A stretch of DNA of 64,000 nt from Vibrio pectenicida (GTDB taxonomy: Bacteria; Pseudomonadota; Gammaproteobacteria; Enterobacterales; Vibrionaceae). Below, piece after piece: positions 27,829 through 36,544 of the stretch (positions are counted from its first letter, which is position 1; each line of letters begins with the position of its first letter). The stretch lies in assembly GCA_024347015.1 (NCBI GenBank), contig AP024889.1, positions 2,170,001 through 2,234,000 of the forward strand. The letters are read 5' to 3'. Below the pieces are notes generated by a model. The model had not been told where the DNA came from. It was given only the letters and a program-made list of their open reading frames with translations, and made no database searches. The position numbers and the translations under genes were made by a program.

Positions 27829-28392
27829 GTGCGTTTATTTCTTCTATTAGTTGCAATTAGCTTAGTTTGCTTAAGTGTACAGTTTGAGCCTTTAGCAAGC
27901 TTTACATATTGGCAGCATAAACTTATCTATCAAGGCCAATGGTGGAGAATCCTAACAGGAAACTTTACCCACACCAACTTGATTCATTTAGCCATGAACA
28001 TTCTTGGCCTTTGGATCATCACATACTTGTATAAGCCTAAACCTAGCTCACTCCTCTGTGTTTTGTTGCTTGTCAGTATATCAGTTGGCATCCTTAACTT
28101 AACAACTGCTATGAGCAGTTATGTCGGCTTATCCGGAACACTACATGGTATCTTTGCTTACTATGCACTCAATGAGTCTTTACGTGGTCGAAAAAGTAGC
28201 TGGCTATTAGTTATAGGCGTTTTATTCAAAGTCGGCTGGGAAATGACCATGGGTGCCGCTCAATCCACAAGTGAATTAATCAATGCCGCTGTCGCGGTAG
28301 AGTCACATCTCTTTGGTGTATTGACAGGGCTGAGCTTTGCGCTGGCTTCAAATAACAAACAACTACTTGCCACTCTAAAACACCCTAAATGA
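27829..28392 (+). CDS. rssP: Rhombosortase (rhomboid-family protease for GlyGly-CTERM proteins)
   Basis: A 187-residue intramembrane serine protease with about six membrane spans. Rhomboid signatures are present: WWRILTGNFTHTNLIHLAMNILGLW near residues 38-62, the catalytic Ser in GLSGTLHG near residue 103, and the catalytic His in ESHLFGVLTG near 163. Rhombosortases cleave and help release or anchor proteins that carry a C-terminal GlyGly-CTERM tail, many of them type II secretion substrates. No such tail occurs in this window, so the substrates are elsewhere. The start is GTG 27829 with a weak ribosome site. Confidence 0.88.
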   Translation: MRLFLLLVAISLVCLSVQFEPLASFTYWQHKLIYQGQWWRILTGNFTHTNLIHLAMNILGLWIITYLYKPKPSSLLCVLLLVSISVGILNLTTAMSSYVGLSGTLHGIFAYYALNESLRGRKSSWLLVIGVLFKVGWEMTMGAAQSTSELINAAVAVESHLFGVLTGLSFALASNNKQLLATLKHPK

Positions 28393-28496
28393 TAATTTTT
28401 ATTGATGTTCCCATGTAAAGGGCTCACAATGTCGCCCTTTGGCAGCATGTTATAGCTGCGTGAGCGCTCAGCTCAACCTGATACAGAGAAAATTTT

Positions 28497-29819
28497 ATGG
28501 GTTTTACCGCTTTAGGGCTTTCTGCTCCAATTCTTAAAGCCATTGGTGACCAAGGTTATGACAAACCATCACCAATCCAAGAACAAGCTATTCCTGCCGT
28601 CTTATCAGGCAAGGACGTTATGGCTGCAGCGCAAACGGGAACAGGAAAAACCGCAGGTTTTACCTTACCTATTCTTGAACTTCTCGATAATGGTTCAAGA
28701 GTCAAACCCAATAATGTAAGAGCACTAGTACTAACGCCCACGCGTGAACTCGCCGCTCAGGTGCAAGAAAATATTTCCAAATACAGCCGTTACCAACGTT
28801 TAACTTCTAATGTGGTTTTTGGTGGCGTCAAAATCAATCCACAAATGATGAAGCTGCGCAAAGGTACTGACATCCTTGTTGCTACTCCTGGCCGTTTACT
28901 CGATTTGTATCAACAAAATGCAGTTCAGTTTTCACAACTGGAAGTGCTAGTTTTAGACGAAGCAGACCGCATGCTAGACATGGGATTTATTCGTGATATT
29001 CGCAAAATACTAGAATTACTACCGAAGAAACGTCAAAACCTACTTTTCTCTGCCACTTTCTCTGATGAAATTCGTAAGCTAGCTAAAGGCTTAGTTAATG
29101 ACCCTATAGAAGTCTCCGTTACTCCTGCAAACTCTACAGCGACGACAATTGAGCAATCTATTTACCCAACAGACAAACGTAAAAAAGCGCCAATGTTGTC
29201 AAAGTTAATTCAGGATGGTGATTGGAAACAGGTACTGGTTTTCTGTCGGACTAAACATGGTGCGAACCACTTATCTCATTATCTCAATAGCCAAGGCATC
29301 ACTGCTGCGCCCATCCACGGTAATAAAAGCCAAAATGCTCGAACTAAAGCATTAGCAGATTTTAAATCTGGTGATGTACGTGTGTTAGTCGCAACCGATA
29401 TTGCAGCGCGTGGTATTGATATTCCTCAACTACCACAGGTCGTTAACTTCGAACTGCCAAATGTTGCTGAAGATTATGTTCATCGGATTGGGCGTACTGG
29501 TCGTGCCGGAGAGGTAGGCAAAGCCATTTCTTTAGTAGAAGCAGCAGAAGCAAGTGAATTATTCGCCATCGAAAGGCTAATTCAGCAGCTATTACCTCGT
29601 TTTGAGCTAGAGGGTTTTAAACCTGTTAACGCGCTTCCAGAATCCAAGTTAAACACTCGCCCGATCAAACCTAAAAAGCCTAAAAAACCTAAAGTCGGTC
29701 ACCTTGATGGTCAGCGCTCTGGTGAGAATGCTCGTGGTCATAAACCTGCTGGTAAAAACAAGCGGCATTACGCGAACAATAAACAACAAAATCGCAGTAG
29801 TAAAGGTGCAATCTCATAG
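28497..29819 (+). CDS. rhlE: DEAD-box RNA helicase RhlE
   Basis: A 440-residue ATP-dependent RNA helicase, probably acting in ribosome assembly and mRNA turnover. All helicase motifs are visible in order: Q motif ([10 protein letters not shown]), [65 protein letters not shown] and [10 protein letters not shown]. The C-terminal 60 residues are a Lys/Pro/Asn-rich unstructured tail ([12 protein letters not shown]), as in other RhlE proteins. The leader contains the 10-bp palindrome TGAGCGCTCA at 28461-28470. Confidence 0.95.
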   Translation: MGFTALGLSAPILKAIGDQGYDKPSPIQEQAIPAVLSGKDVMAAAQTGTGKTAGFTLPILELLDNGSRVKPNNVRALVLTPTRELAAQVQENISKYSRYQRLTSNVVFGGVKINPQMMKLRKGTDILVATPGRLLDLYQQNAVQFSQLEVLVLDEADRMLDMGFIRDIRKILELLPKKRQNLLFSATFSDEIRKLAKGLVNDPIEVSVTPANSTATTIEQSIYPTDKRKKAPMLSKLIQDGDWKQVLVFCRTKHGANHLSHYLNSQGITAAPIHGNKSQNARTKALADFKSGDVRVLVATDIAARGIDIPQLPQVVNFELPNVAEDYVHRIGRTGRAGEVGKAISLVEAAEASELFAIERLIQQLLPRFELEGFKPVNALPESKLNTRPIKPKKPKKPKVGHLDGQRSGENARGHKPAGKNKRHYANNKQQNRSSKGAIS

Positions 29820-29958
29820 GCTTAATCAAACATCCAATAAGATATCTTTTCTATATCAGCAGCAAAGTTCTTTAGGGTTTTGCTGCCCCCCCAAAAAATC
29901 CCCAAAGTTAGAACTATAGAAATATTTGAAGTCTCAGATAATGTTTAAAATCAATGTA

Positions 29959-31032
29959 TCATCCATTAAGATCAACAACAGCAATCAACTTAAGTACTGC
30001 CTCCTGGGCTATCGAAAAGCTTGTTTTTACGTCTTTGGTTTGGTCACCTAGATCTTTAATCAAAGTATTTCCAATTTGCTCTAGATATGGAGCAACACTT
30101 TTAGTTGAGCTATTAAGCTTAATGATCTTATGTAAAGGGTAATGCTTTGTACGCTTTTTTTCTAAGCTAGATAAAAGTGGTGAAAACGCTGGTAAAAAGT
30201 AGTTTCTCGCCTTTGTCTCTTGTGGAGTCTCCCCTACTTTACAAAATAAGTACTTGATGTCGTCAAACTTATGTTTCTCAAATGTTCCTTTGTCTCCAAA
30301 CTTTGCTTTTCCAAAATCAATAAACTGCATACATTCCTTAAATTTGATTTGGCGAATAATGATGTTATTCATATGTAGATCACCATGAGATACCTTATGA
30401 GTATACATAGTCTCGAGATGATTAATTAGTTCCTTGGCTAGACGCTTTTTGTCTTCAATATTAATAGAGTCAGAATTTTCGCGTAAGTAGTCATCTAGTT
30501 CATTAGATTTGACGATATCTGTGTCGTAAACATCAAATTGAGCATACTCTTTTGATGAACCGTTCACAGGCCTCTGTAATGAGGTGATTTCTGCAAGAGC
30601 TTCTCGTCCTTTTTGAGTAGAGTATTCATACAAGTCCTTCTCCGTAATAAAATCTTTTTCCCCAACTTTGGTTTTTGCCCTCAAATAGCCATACTCTTTG
30701 TTTACAGATTTATTAACTCCTCCAAATTTATAGGGAAGATCTTTAGGATCTCGACCATTTGTAGGCTTCTGATGCTTCCTTAGCTCTGAGAAAGATAAAC
30801 CCTCTTTAATAATTGGCTTAGCTTTAACAGTACTGGATTTCTTTATTTTTGATAAAGATAAAAAAGAGCGAATGTTTTTAAGAAGGCGCTTATTTTTGCT
30901 GACCCTATTAAGCTTATTTTCATCAGTGATGGTTGAAGCACTGACAAAACTTTCAGCAAAATCCGACTTTAAAAGCTTGACATCATCTTCGAACTGACTT
31001 TTTTTTGCCAAACCCACTACATTAAAAATCAT
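29959..31032 (-). CDS. Kinase-like protein with HGDLH catalytic loop, orphan
   Basis: A 357-residue cytoplasmic or exported protein with no recognised close family. The C-lobe signature of the protein-kinase/aminoglycoside-kinase superfamily is clear: HGDLHMNNIII at residues 216-223 onward (putative base D218) and FIDFGKAK with DFG at 239-241. The N-lobe lysine motif is not obvious. The first 110 residues are Lys/Ser-rich and look disordered. ATG 31032 has GGGG 6 nt upstream; the longer frame starts at TTG 31062. The gene is isolated between rhlE and sohB and cut off from sohB by a terminator. Short single-domain kinases of this style occur as secreted effectors, but no secretion signal is evident. 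Confidence 0.7.
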   Translation of the reverse strand: MIFNVVGLAKKSQFEDDVKLLKSDFAESFVSASTITDENKLNRVSKNKRLLKNIRSFLSLSKIKKSSTVKAKPIIKEGLSFSELRKHQKPTNGRDPKDLPYKFGGVNKSVNKEYGYLRAKTKVGEKDFITEKDLYEYSTQKGREALAEITSLQRPVNGSSKEYAQFDVYDTDIVKSNELDDYLRENSDSINIEDKKRLAKELINHLETMYTHKVSHGDLHMNNIIIRQIKFKECMQFIDFGKAKFGDKGTFEKHKFDDIKYLFCKVGETPQETKARNYFLPAFSPLLSSLEKKRTKHYPLHKIIKLNSSTKSVAPYLEQIGNTLIKDLGDQTKDVKTSFSIAQEAVLKLIAVVDLNG

Positions 31033-31160
31033 ACTCAACCCCACCAAATGAAAAAACCTCAAGTGATAGTAATATCATTATTGATTGGTTCAATATGAAT
31101 TGATGTGATAAATTATGATTAGCTATGGGTTTATAGATTCAAGATTATTATTTATATACG

Positions 31161-31187
31161 AAAATACCGCCAATAAGGCGGTATTTT
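31161..31187. terminator. Rho-independent terminator downstream of sohB
   Basis: AAAATACCGCC at 31161-31171 pairs fully with GGCGGTATTTT at 31177-31187 around an AATAA loop, giving an 11-bp stem flanked by an A/T tract on both strands. It stops sohB transcription about 100 nt past its stop and separates it from the kinase-like gene. Confidence 0.9.
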
Positions 31188-31228
31188 TATTGAGGTTTCA
31201 CGATGCGAGTCTCATGTGTAAGGTTGAC

Positions 31229-31253
31229 TAGAATTATTGATATAATAATTCTA
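31229..31253. repeat. 10-bp AT-rich inverted repeat past sohB
   Basis: TAGAATTATT at 31229-31238 and AATAATTCTA at 31244-31253 are exact complements around GATAT. It lies between the sohB stop and the stronger terminator. The low GC makes it a poor terminator; it may be a protein site or chance. Confidence 0.45.
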
Positions 31254-31290
31254 AGTAATCTCGTTTAAATCATTACAAAATACAGAAAGT

Positions 31291-32352
31291 CTATACTACT
31301 GGACGTTGGCCTCGATCAATAAGCTTCAACAAAACATTATCAGCCGCTTCTCCCGCTATACCTGCCAGCTTTGATGTGAACTTTTTCTTCTCTACGTAGC
31401 GAATAGATAACACGGTTTTGTCTTTACATGCTGCTACAACCAAATCGTCTGAAGTACGCACCTCATCAACAAGCCCCAATTCGTGTGCTCGAATACCAAA
31501 CCAGTGCTCGCCTGTTGCCACTTTTTCAAGCTCCAAAGACGGACGACGCTCACGAATAAAGTCTTTAAACAAATCATGAGTATCTTCCAACTCTTGCTTA
31601 AATTTATCACGAGCTTTATCTGTGTTTTCACCAAACATAGTTAGCGTACGCTTATATTCCCCAGCAGTCAGTTGCTCATATTCAATATCATGCTTTTTCA
31701 ATAGCTTGCTGAAATTTGGTAGCTGCGCTATCACTCCAATTGAACCAACGATTGCAAAAGGAGCAGAAACAAGCTTATCAGCAATACAAGCCATCATGTA
31801 GCCACCACTGGCGGCCACTTTATCAACCGCGATAGTTAAGGGCAATTGAGCAGCTTTAATACGATCCAACTGAGAAGAAGCCAATCCGTAACCATGCACC
31901 ATACCGCCACCTGACTCTAAGCGTAGCAAGACTTCATCGCCTTGGTTAGCGACTGAAAGAATTGCCGTCACTTCTTCACGCAACGAAGTAACTTCTTTAG
32001 CATCAATGCTCCCTTTAAAGTCAATAACAAACAAATGAGGCTCTCTTTTTCCATCAAGATCCCCTTCTTTCGACGCTTGCTTAATTTCCTTTTCCCGGGC
32101 TTTGAGCTTTTCCTTTTCTTGCTTCTTTTCTGCCCTGTCGCGCGCTTTAATAAATGCCGTGTCATGCAAGTGATGCTCAAGCTGCTCGACTGTTTCTTTG
32201 TGCTGTTCAGTCAAATTGGTGACCTCTAATTCACCTTTTGCCGCACCGCCCTTTCCGCTTACGGCTTTAGCAACCACTAAAAGTGCAATTACTGCAACGA
32301 CCACGGTTACAATCTTGGCCAAAAACAGCCCATAGTCCAACAAAAATTCCAA
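31291..32352 (-). CDS. sohB: Inner-membrane serine protease SohB (S49 family)
   Basis: A 353-residue membrane-anchored signal-peptide-peptidase-like protease facing the periplasm. A single span lies at residues about 8-30, followed by a charged Lys/Glu-rich linker (residues 60-100). The S49 domain has the catalytic Ser in VDKVAASGGYMMA and the catalytic Lys in LTAGEYKRTLTMFGENT, with VGSIGVIAQLP between. Length matches E. coli SohB. It is divergent from yciK with a 89-bp gap, the same pairing seen in enterobacteria. Confidence 0.95.
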   Translation of the reverse strand: MEFLLDYGLFLAKIVTVVVAVIALLVVAKAVSGKGGAAKGELEVTNLTEQHKETVEQLEHHLHDTAFIKARDRAEKKQEKEKLKAREKEIKQASKEGDLDGKREPHLFVIDFKGSIDAKEVTSLREEVTAILSVANQGDEVLLRLESGGGMVHGYGLASSQLDRIKAAQLPLTIAVDKVAASGGYMMACIADKLVSAPFAIVGSIGVIAQLPNFSKLLKKHDIEYEQLTAGEYKRTLTMFGENTDKARDKFKQELEDTHDLFKDFIRERRPSLELEKVATGEHWFGIRAHELGLVDEVRTSDDLVVAACKDKTVLSIRYVEKKKFTSKLAGIAGEAADNVLLKLIDRGQRPVV

Positions 32353-32441
32353 TGTAATATCCCCTAAGATGCGAATTGGTGTATTGTAACCATCATCCTA
32401 CTGATTCATAAAGCAGAACGTAACAATTAAGGACATATGAC

Positions 32442-33185
32442 GTGAATTATTCTATTGCCCCTGATGCTTTACATAACAAAGTCATACTTGTAACAGGCGC
32501 TGGTGACGGTATAGGAAAACAAGCCGCTCTGTCATATGCTCAACATGGCGCCACTGTCATATTACTAGGCCGTACAGTAAAAAAACTCGAACAGACCTAC
32601 GATGAAATTGAAGCACAAGGCTTTCCTCAGCCAGCCATTATACCGCTGGATATGAAGGGAGCATCTAAACAAAACTACCTTGATATGGCCGATACGATTG
32701 GCAGTCAATTCGGTCGCCTCGATGGTGTTTTACATAATGCCAGTTTGTTAGGTGTGTTAAGTCCATTCAATCAAATTAGTGAAGATACATTTGATGATGT
32801 GATGCAGGTAAATGTCAAAGCGCAATTTTTAATGACTCAAGCCATACTGCCACTGCTGCATAAATCCACTGCCGCGAGTCTTATTTTTACATCTTCAACT
32901 GTAGGTCATAGCGGACGCGCTTTTTGGGGAACATATTCAATGTCAAAGTTTGCAACTGAAGGTATGATGCAAATCTTAGCTGATGAACTCAGCGACTCTC
33001 ATATCCGTGTTAATGCTATCAACCCCGGTGGCACAAGAACAGCAATGCGTGCGAAAGCTTACCCAGCTGAGGATACTGACTTACTCAAAACACCTTTAGA
33101 GATTATGCCTTTATATCTCTATTTAATGTCGAATCAAAGCCAAGGTGTCAGTGGTCAATGTATTGACGCCCAGCCAAAAAAATAA
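32442..33185 (+). CDS. yciK: YciK-type short-chain dehydrogenase
   Basis: A 247-residue SDR oxidoreductase. It has the nucleotide-binding VTGAGDGIGKQAAL near residues 18-31, the NAS motif in LHNASLLGVL, catalytic Ser in FTSSTVGHSGRAFWG, and YSMSKFA for Tyr/Lys. The substrate is not known even in E. coli. Its position divergent from sohB is conserved with enterobacteria. A strong terminator follows 19 bp after the stop. Confidence 0.93.
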   Translation: MNYSIAPDALHNKVILVTGAGDGIGKQAALSYAQHGATVILLGRTVKKLEQTYDEIEAQGFPQPAIIPLDMKGASKQNYLDMADTIGSQFGRLDGVLHNASLLGVLSPFNQISEDTFDDVMQVNVKAQFLMTQAILPLLHKSTAASLIFTSSTVGHSGRAFWGTYSMSKFATEGMMQILADELSDSHIRVNAINPGGTRTAMRAKAYPAEDTDLLKTPLEIMPLYLYLMSNQSQGVSGQCIDAQPKK

Positions 33186-33203
33186 ATCCTTCTTCTATTC
33201 AAT

Positions 33204-33230
33204 GCCTTGTTAAGAAACAAGGCGTTTTTA
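33204..33230 (+). terminator. Rho-independent terminator of yciK
   Basis: GCCTTGTT at 33204-33211 pairs with AACAAGGC at 33216-33223 around AAGA and is followed by GTTTTTA. The rest of the 377-bp gap to 33563 is AT-rich and gene-free, apart from the leader repeats near its end. Confidence 0.92.
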
Positions 33231-33496
33231 TCCGTTTACTTACCTTGTCTCTTGCCGATTAAAAACAAACAAAATTTAATTAAATACACTACCCTCTCAA
33301 TAGGCATTATGACGATATCTAGAAATATCCTTGTTAACTAAGACCATATTAATAATACTTTTTTATATTTATCGGCTTATCACATAAACCTGACAATCCT
33401 AACAATGAACTGACTCAATCTTGTCTTCTAGCTCATGAGAAACCCATTTTAATTTCTCCTCAACGCTGAAAAATCCTCGCTGTTTACCTAATTAAG

Positions 33497-33536
33497 ACAG
33501 GTATCAAAACCTGTTTTCAGTAAATTGTGAAAACAG
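33497..33536 (+). promoter_or_regulatory. Two overlapping, mutually exclusive inverted repeats in a gene leader
   Basis: ACAGGT (33497-33502) pairs with ACCTGT (33509-33514). CTGTTTTC (33511-33518) pairs with GAAAACAG (33529-33536). The two stems share 33511-33514, so only one can form in an RNA. They end 26 bp before the start of the GH18-like gene. This could be an attenuator-like switch or a set of operator half-sites. Confidence 0.4.
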
Positions 33537-33562
33537 TAACACACAACCAGTAGATAAGACTT

Positions 33563-35428
33563 ATGAATAAAACAGCCTCTATCATCACAATGGCGATTGG
33601 GTTAGTGCTTAGCGCACAATTAATGGCAACGGATGCTAAAGACTCAAGCAGTACACCATCAAAGTACTCAAATCTTTACCATAGAAATACTGAACTACCA
33701 CTAGTAACAGCATACTTATCTGGAGCAAAAAAGTATTCACCAGAACAATTGGATGAACTCTCAAAGTATGATGCTATCTTGGTATCTATAGACACTTTCA
33801 TACATGAGACTGAATCTAAAGCTAATCTTCCCCTTGAGGGCAGATTTTTGCAGGGAATATCCGAGCGTGAATCATTATCTAGACACTCACAAGAGGTCGA
33901 TAAGGAAAAAGGGATCATGAAACGCTTAGAAGAAGTCCATAAAACAAAAGGTACATCAATAGGTATTACCATTGCGCTTGATGCGCATGCGCCCGACCTC
34001 ATCGTAAATTCTCAAAAAAAACCTGTTGATCATGATTTGGTCATAGAAGTCGTTAAAGGTTATGATTTTATTCATGAAATTAATTTTGATTTGAAAGTCC
34101 AAGATATTAAAAATGAAATGACTAGATATAAGCAGTTTTTCGATAAGCTGGGAGATAATCTGGACAGGGAAGAAATTAGCATTACCGTAAATGCGCCCAA
34201 AAATGTTGGCGAAGCAAAAGCTCTTCACCATTTAGTCGATCCTCTAAACCCGTGTCGACCAATTAGTAACCTATATATCAATCCACGCCAAAAGTTTAGC
34301 CCAACAGCGAAACCTATTACGCACCACTCAAACCTTTATGAATCTCAAGATGATGCTTGGTCAACGGACAAATCATTGGAATTTTTAATCGAAGACATGC
34401 AGTTTGATTCTAAGCAGTTACGACTTGGCTATTCCAACGAAGTGCGTAACGCTCAGTCTCTATTTAAGGGTAAAGACCAATCAAACTCAACGACTAAGCA
34501 ATCCAGTATAAAAAAAACGAACCCTAAGAATAAACAAGTTAACAAGGTGATACCCCACAACCCATACTCCACTATTTTTAGTGTCAGTGGCACAGAAGGA
34601 CTAAAAGCAAAAGAAGACCTTGGTTTCTCTCTTGTTACTATAGAGGAAGACAATGTGGATTATGTTTATGATTCAAAGAATCGTAGATTTTTATCAATAG
34701 AAACACCACGCACGGTATTTGTAAAAGCCCGGTATGCAAATAATAAAAACTTAGGGGGGCTGTTTACCCATCACAAAAATAATGATGGCAACCAATTATT
34801 ACTCAATGCTGCAAGAGAGGGTCTGGGTTATGAGCCAAGAGCATATTTCTTTACGATGGAACCTCTGTTTAACAGCTGCGGTAGCTTGGACGATAATATA
34901 TGTCATCAACTAACATATTTAAATACAGAACCACCAGCAGCAGTAGCTCGTATCAAGGCAGTAAATCAATTCCTAGATAAGCTAGCTTATCGCACATGGG
35001 TTAATTTAGACAGTGCGATGAAGGCAAAAGAGCTTTATGCTGACTTCAAAGGTACCATACCAACAACAGGCGAAGAAACGGGAGCTACAATCGCGATAAA
35101 GGCATTTTCAAGCATTGAGTTCACTACAAAACAGTATGAAATGATTCGAGACCTGCACAAGTTCGCAACAAATCATAATGACGATAAACTAAGTCAAACG
35201 ACTTTCAAAGGCTTGTATAACGTGGCTAGTATGAGTAGAGCCATGTCCGAAATTGCCCAGGAATATGAAGAACTTCGAATAGAACAGCCCGAATTATACA
35301 AACATACTGACTATAATTCACTCAAAGCACAAAGCAATAACCCTAGTGATGAGGCAAGAGCGGCATTTAATCGCACTGAAGTCGGGAAGAAACTTATCGA
35401 GCGTACACTTAAATTAATGAATCTGTAA
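33563..35428 (+). CDS. Secreted GH18-like protein with a degenerate catalytic motif
   Basis: A 621-residue protein with a signal peptide (MNKTASIITMAIGLVLSAQLMA). Residues about 50-425 follow the order of a glycosyl-hydrolase 18 barrel: VTAYLSGAKKYSPEQL, DAILVSIDTF, GTSIGITIAL, YDFIHEINFDLKVQD, EISITVNAPK, SKQLRLGYSNEVRN, then a TPRTVFVKARYANNKNLGGLFTHHKNNDG segment with LLNAAREGLGY. That last part is typical of chitinases. The DxxDxDxE position reads HEINFDLK at 171-178, so the catalytic Glu is Lys and two Asp are lost. A basic Lys/Asn/Ser-rich insert lies near 305-335, and a helical domain of about 180 residues follows the barrel. It is probably a non-hydrolytic glycan-binding or inhibitor-like protein. 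It stands alone. Confidence 0.6.
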   Translation: MNKTASIITMAIGLVLSAQLMATDAKDSSSTPSKYSNLYHRNTELPLVTAYLSGAKKYSPEQLDELSKYDAILVSIDTFIHETESKANLPLEGRFLQGISERESLSRHSQEVDKEKGIMKRLEEVHKTKGTSIGITIALDAHAPDLIVNSQKKPVDHDLVIEVVKGYDFIHEINFDLKVQDIKNEMTRYKQFFDKLGDNLDREEISITVNAPKNVGEAKALHHLVDPLNPCRPISNLYINPRQKFSPTAKPITHHSNLYESQDDAWSTDKSLEFLIEDMQFDSKQLRLGYSNEVRNAQSLFKGKDQSNSTTKQSSIKKTNPKNKQVNKVIPHNPYSTIFSVSGTEGLKAKEDLGFSLVTIEEDNVDYVYDSKNRRFLSIETPRTVFVKARYANNKNLGGLFTHHKNNDGNQLLLNAAREGLGYEPRAYFFTMEPLFNSCGSLDDNICHQLTYLNTEPPAAVARIKAVNQFLDKLAYRTWVNLDSAMKAKELYADFKGTIPTTGEETGATIAIKAFSSIEFTTKQYEMIRDLHKFATNHNDDKLSQTTFKGLYNVASMSRAMSEIAQEYEELRIEQPELYKHTDYNSLKAQSNNPSDEARAAFNRTEVGKKLIERTLKLMNL

Positions 35429-35471
35429 TTGTAGGCCTTCTAAGGCACTCACAAGAGTGCCTTCACGCTTC

Positions 35472-36419
35472 TTAGCTCGACAATACATCTCGAAGCCTAT
35501 CCTGCGCTACTTGAACGAGTAAGTCCGGCTGAAACTTGGATATAAACCGATCACAGCCCACCTTCTTGACCATTGCATCATTAAAGCTACCACTAAGAGA
35601 TGTGTTCAATGTGACGTAAAGATCCTTGAGCTTGGGATCATTCCGAATCTCGTACGTGAGTTTATAACCATCCATTTCAGGCATTTCAGCGTCGGTGATC
35701 ATTAAAAGCAGCTCACGTGGAACATCCTTACCTTCTTCGGTCCACTGCTTAAGTAGTTTCAATGCTTCTAGCCCATCGCAACACTCTAGAATATTGAGTC
35801 CTAATTGAGACAAACATCCTCTGACCTGAGAGCGTGCTGTCGAAGAGTCATCCACTATCAGAACGTTCCTACCCACCATTTGAGCAGAGAGATCTTCATC
35901 AAGCACACCATCTGATATAGATACGTCATACTCGATAATCTCTGCCAAAACTTTTTCGACATCTATAATTTCTACTATTGACAGCTGATCATTCTCTTTC
36001 ACATGAGTAATGGCCGTTAAGTAATGGGCACGACCTGCAGATTTAGGGGGTGGCTGAATCTCAGCCCAAGTAGTGTTAACGATATTACGCACTTGCCCAA
36101 CTAAAAAGCCCTGTATCGACCTGTTATATTCAGTAATGATTAAGTTGTGTTCGATATCGTCTTCACAAGGAGGAGGAAACCCAATTGCTCCGCGAAGGTC
36201 AATGACAGGCACAGAAGTCCCGCGTAGAGAGGCTACGCCGGTAATATGATGGTGGCAACCAGGCATCTTGGTCAGTGGTGGTACCTTAATCACTTCACGA
36301 ACTTTAAAAACGTTGATCGCAAAGATCTGCCGACTGTTTAGACTAAATAGCAGTAGCTCGAGTCGGTTTTCACCAACCAAATTGGTTCGCTGATCAACGC
36401 TATTTAAAACTCCAGACAT
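35472..36419 (-). CDS. cheV: Chemotaxis coupling/response protein CheV
   Basis: A 315-residue fusion of a CheW-like coupling domain (residues about 20-165: LLLFSLNSRQIFAINVFKVREVI, VASLRGTSVPVIDLRGAIG) and a receiver domain (about 185-310). The receiver has NVLIVDDSSTARSQV, the phospho-acceptor Asp in LLMITDAEMPEMDGYKL, and a late Lys in FISKFQPD. It links receptors to CheA and tunes adaptation. ATG 36419 gives the usual MSGVLNSVDQRTNLVG start; the longer frame from TTG 36431 lacks support. It is monocistronic and convergent with the GH18-like gene. Confidence 0.95.
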   Translation of the reverse strand: MSGVLNSVDQRTNLVGENRLELLLFSLNSRQIFAINVFKVREVIKVPPLTKMPGCHHHITGVASLRGTSVPVIDLRGAIGFPPPCEDDIEHNLIITEYNRSIQGFLVGQVRNIVNTTWAEIQPPPKSAGRAHYLTAITHVKENDQLSIVEIIDVEKVLAEIIEYDVSISDGVLDEDLSAQMVGRNVLIVDDSSTARSQVRGCLSQLGLNILECCDGLEALKLLKQWTEEGKDVPRELLLMITDAEMPEMDGYKLTYEIRNDPKLKDLYVTLNTSLSGSFNDAMVKKVGCDRFISKFQPDLLVQVAQDRLRDVLSS

Positions 36420-36544
36420 ACGACTTCTCAACTACTATGTAATATATCAAAAATAGACTAAAGCTGGACTAAACTAAAATAAACCCATACAACTTAAATG
36501 TTATACGGGTGAATGAAAAGTACAAAAGTCAATAATAACAATAG

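Noticed and set aside
36483..36511. Imperfect hairpin between cheV and mlc as a terminator
   Set aside because: The stem has two mismatches or wobbles and no proper T-run on either strand.
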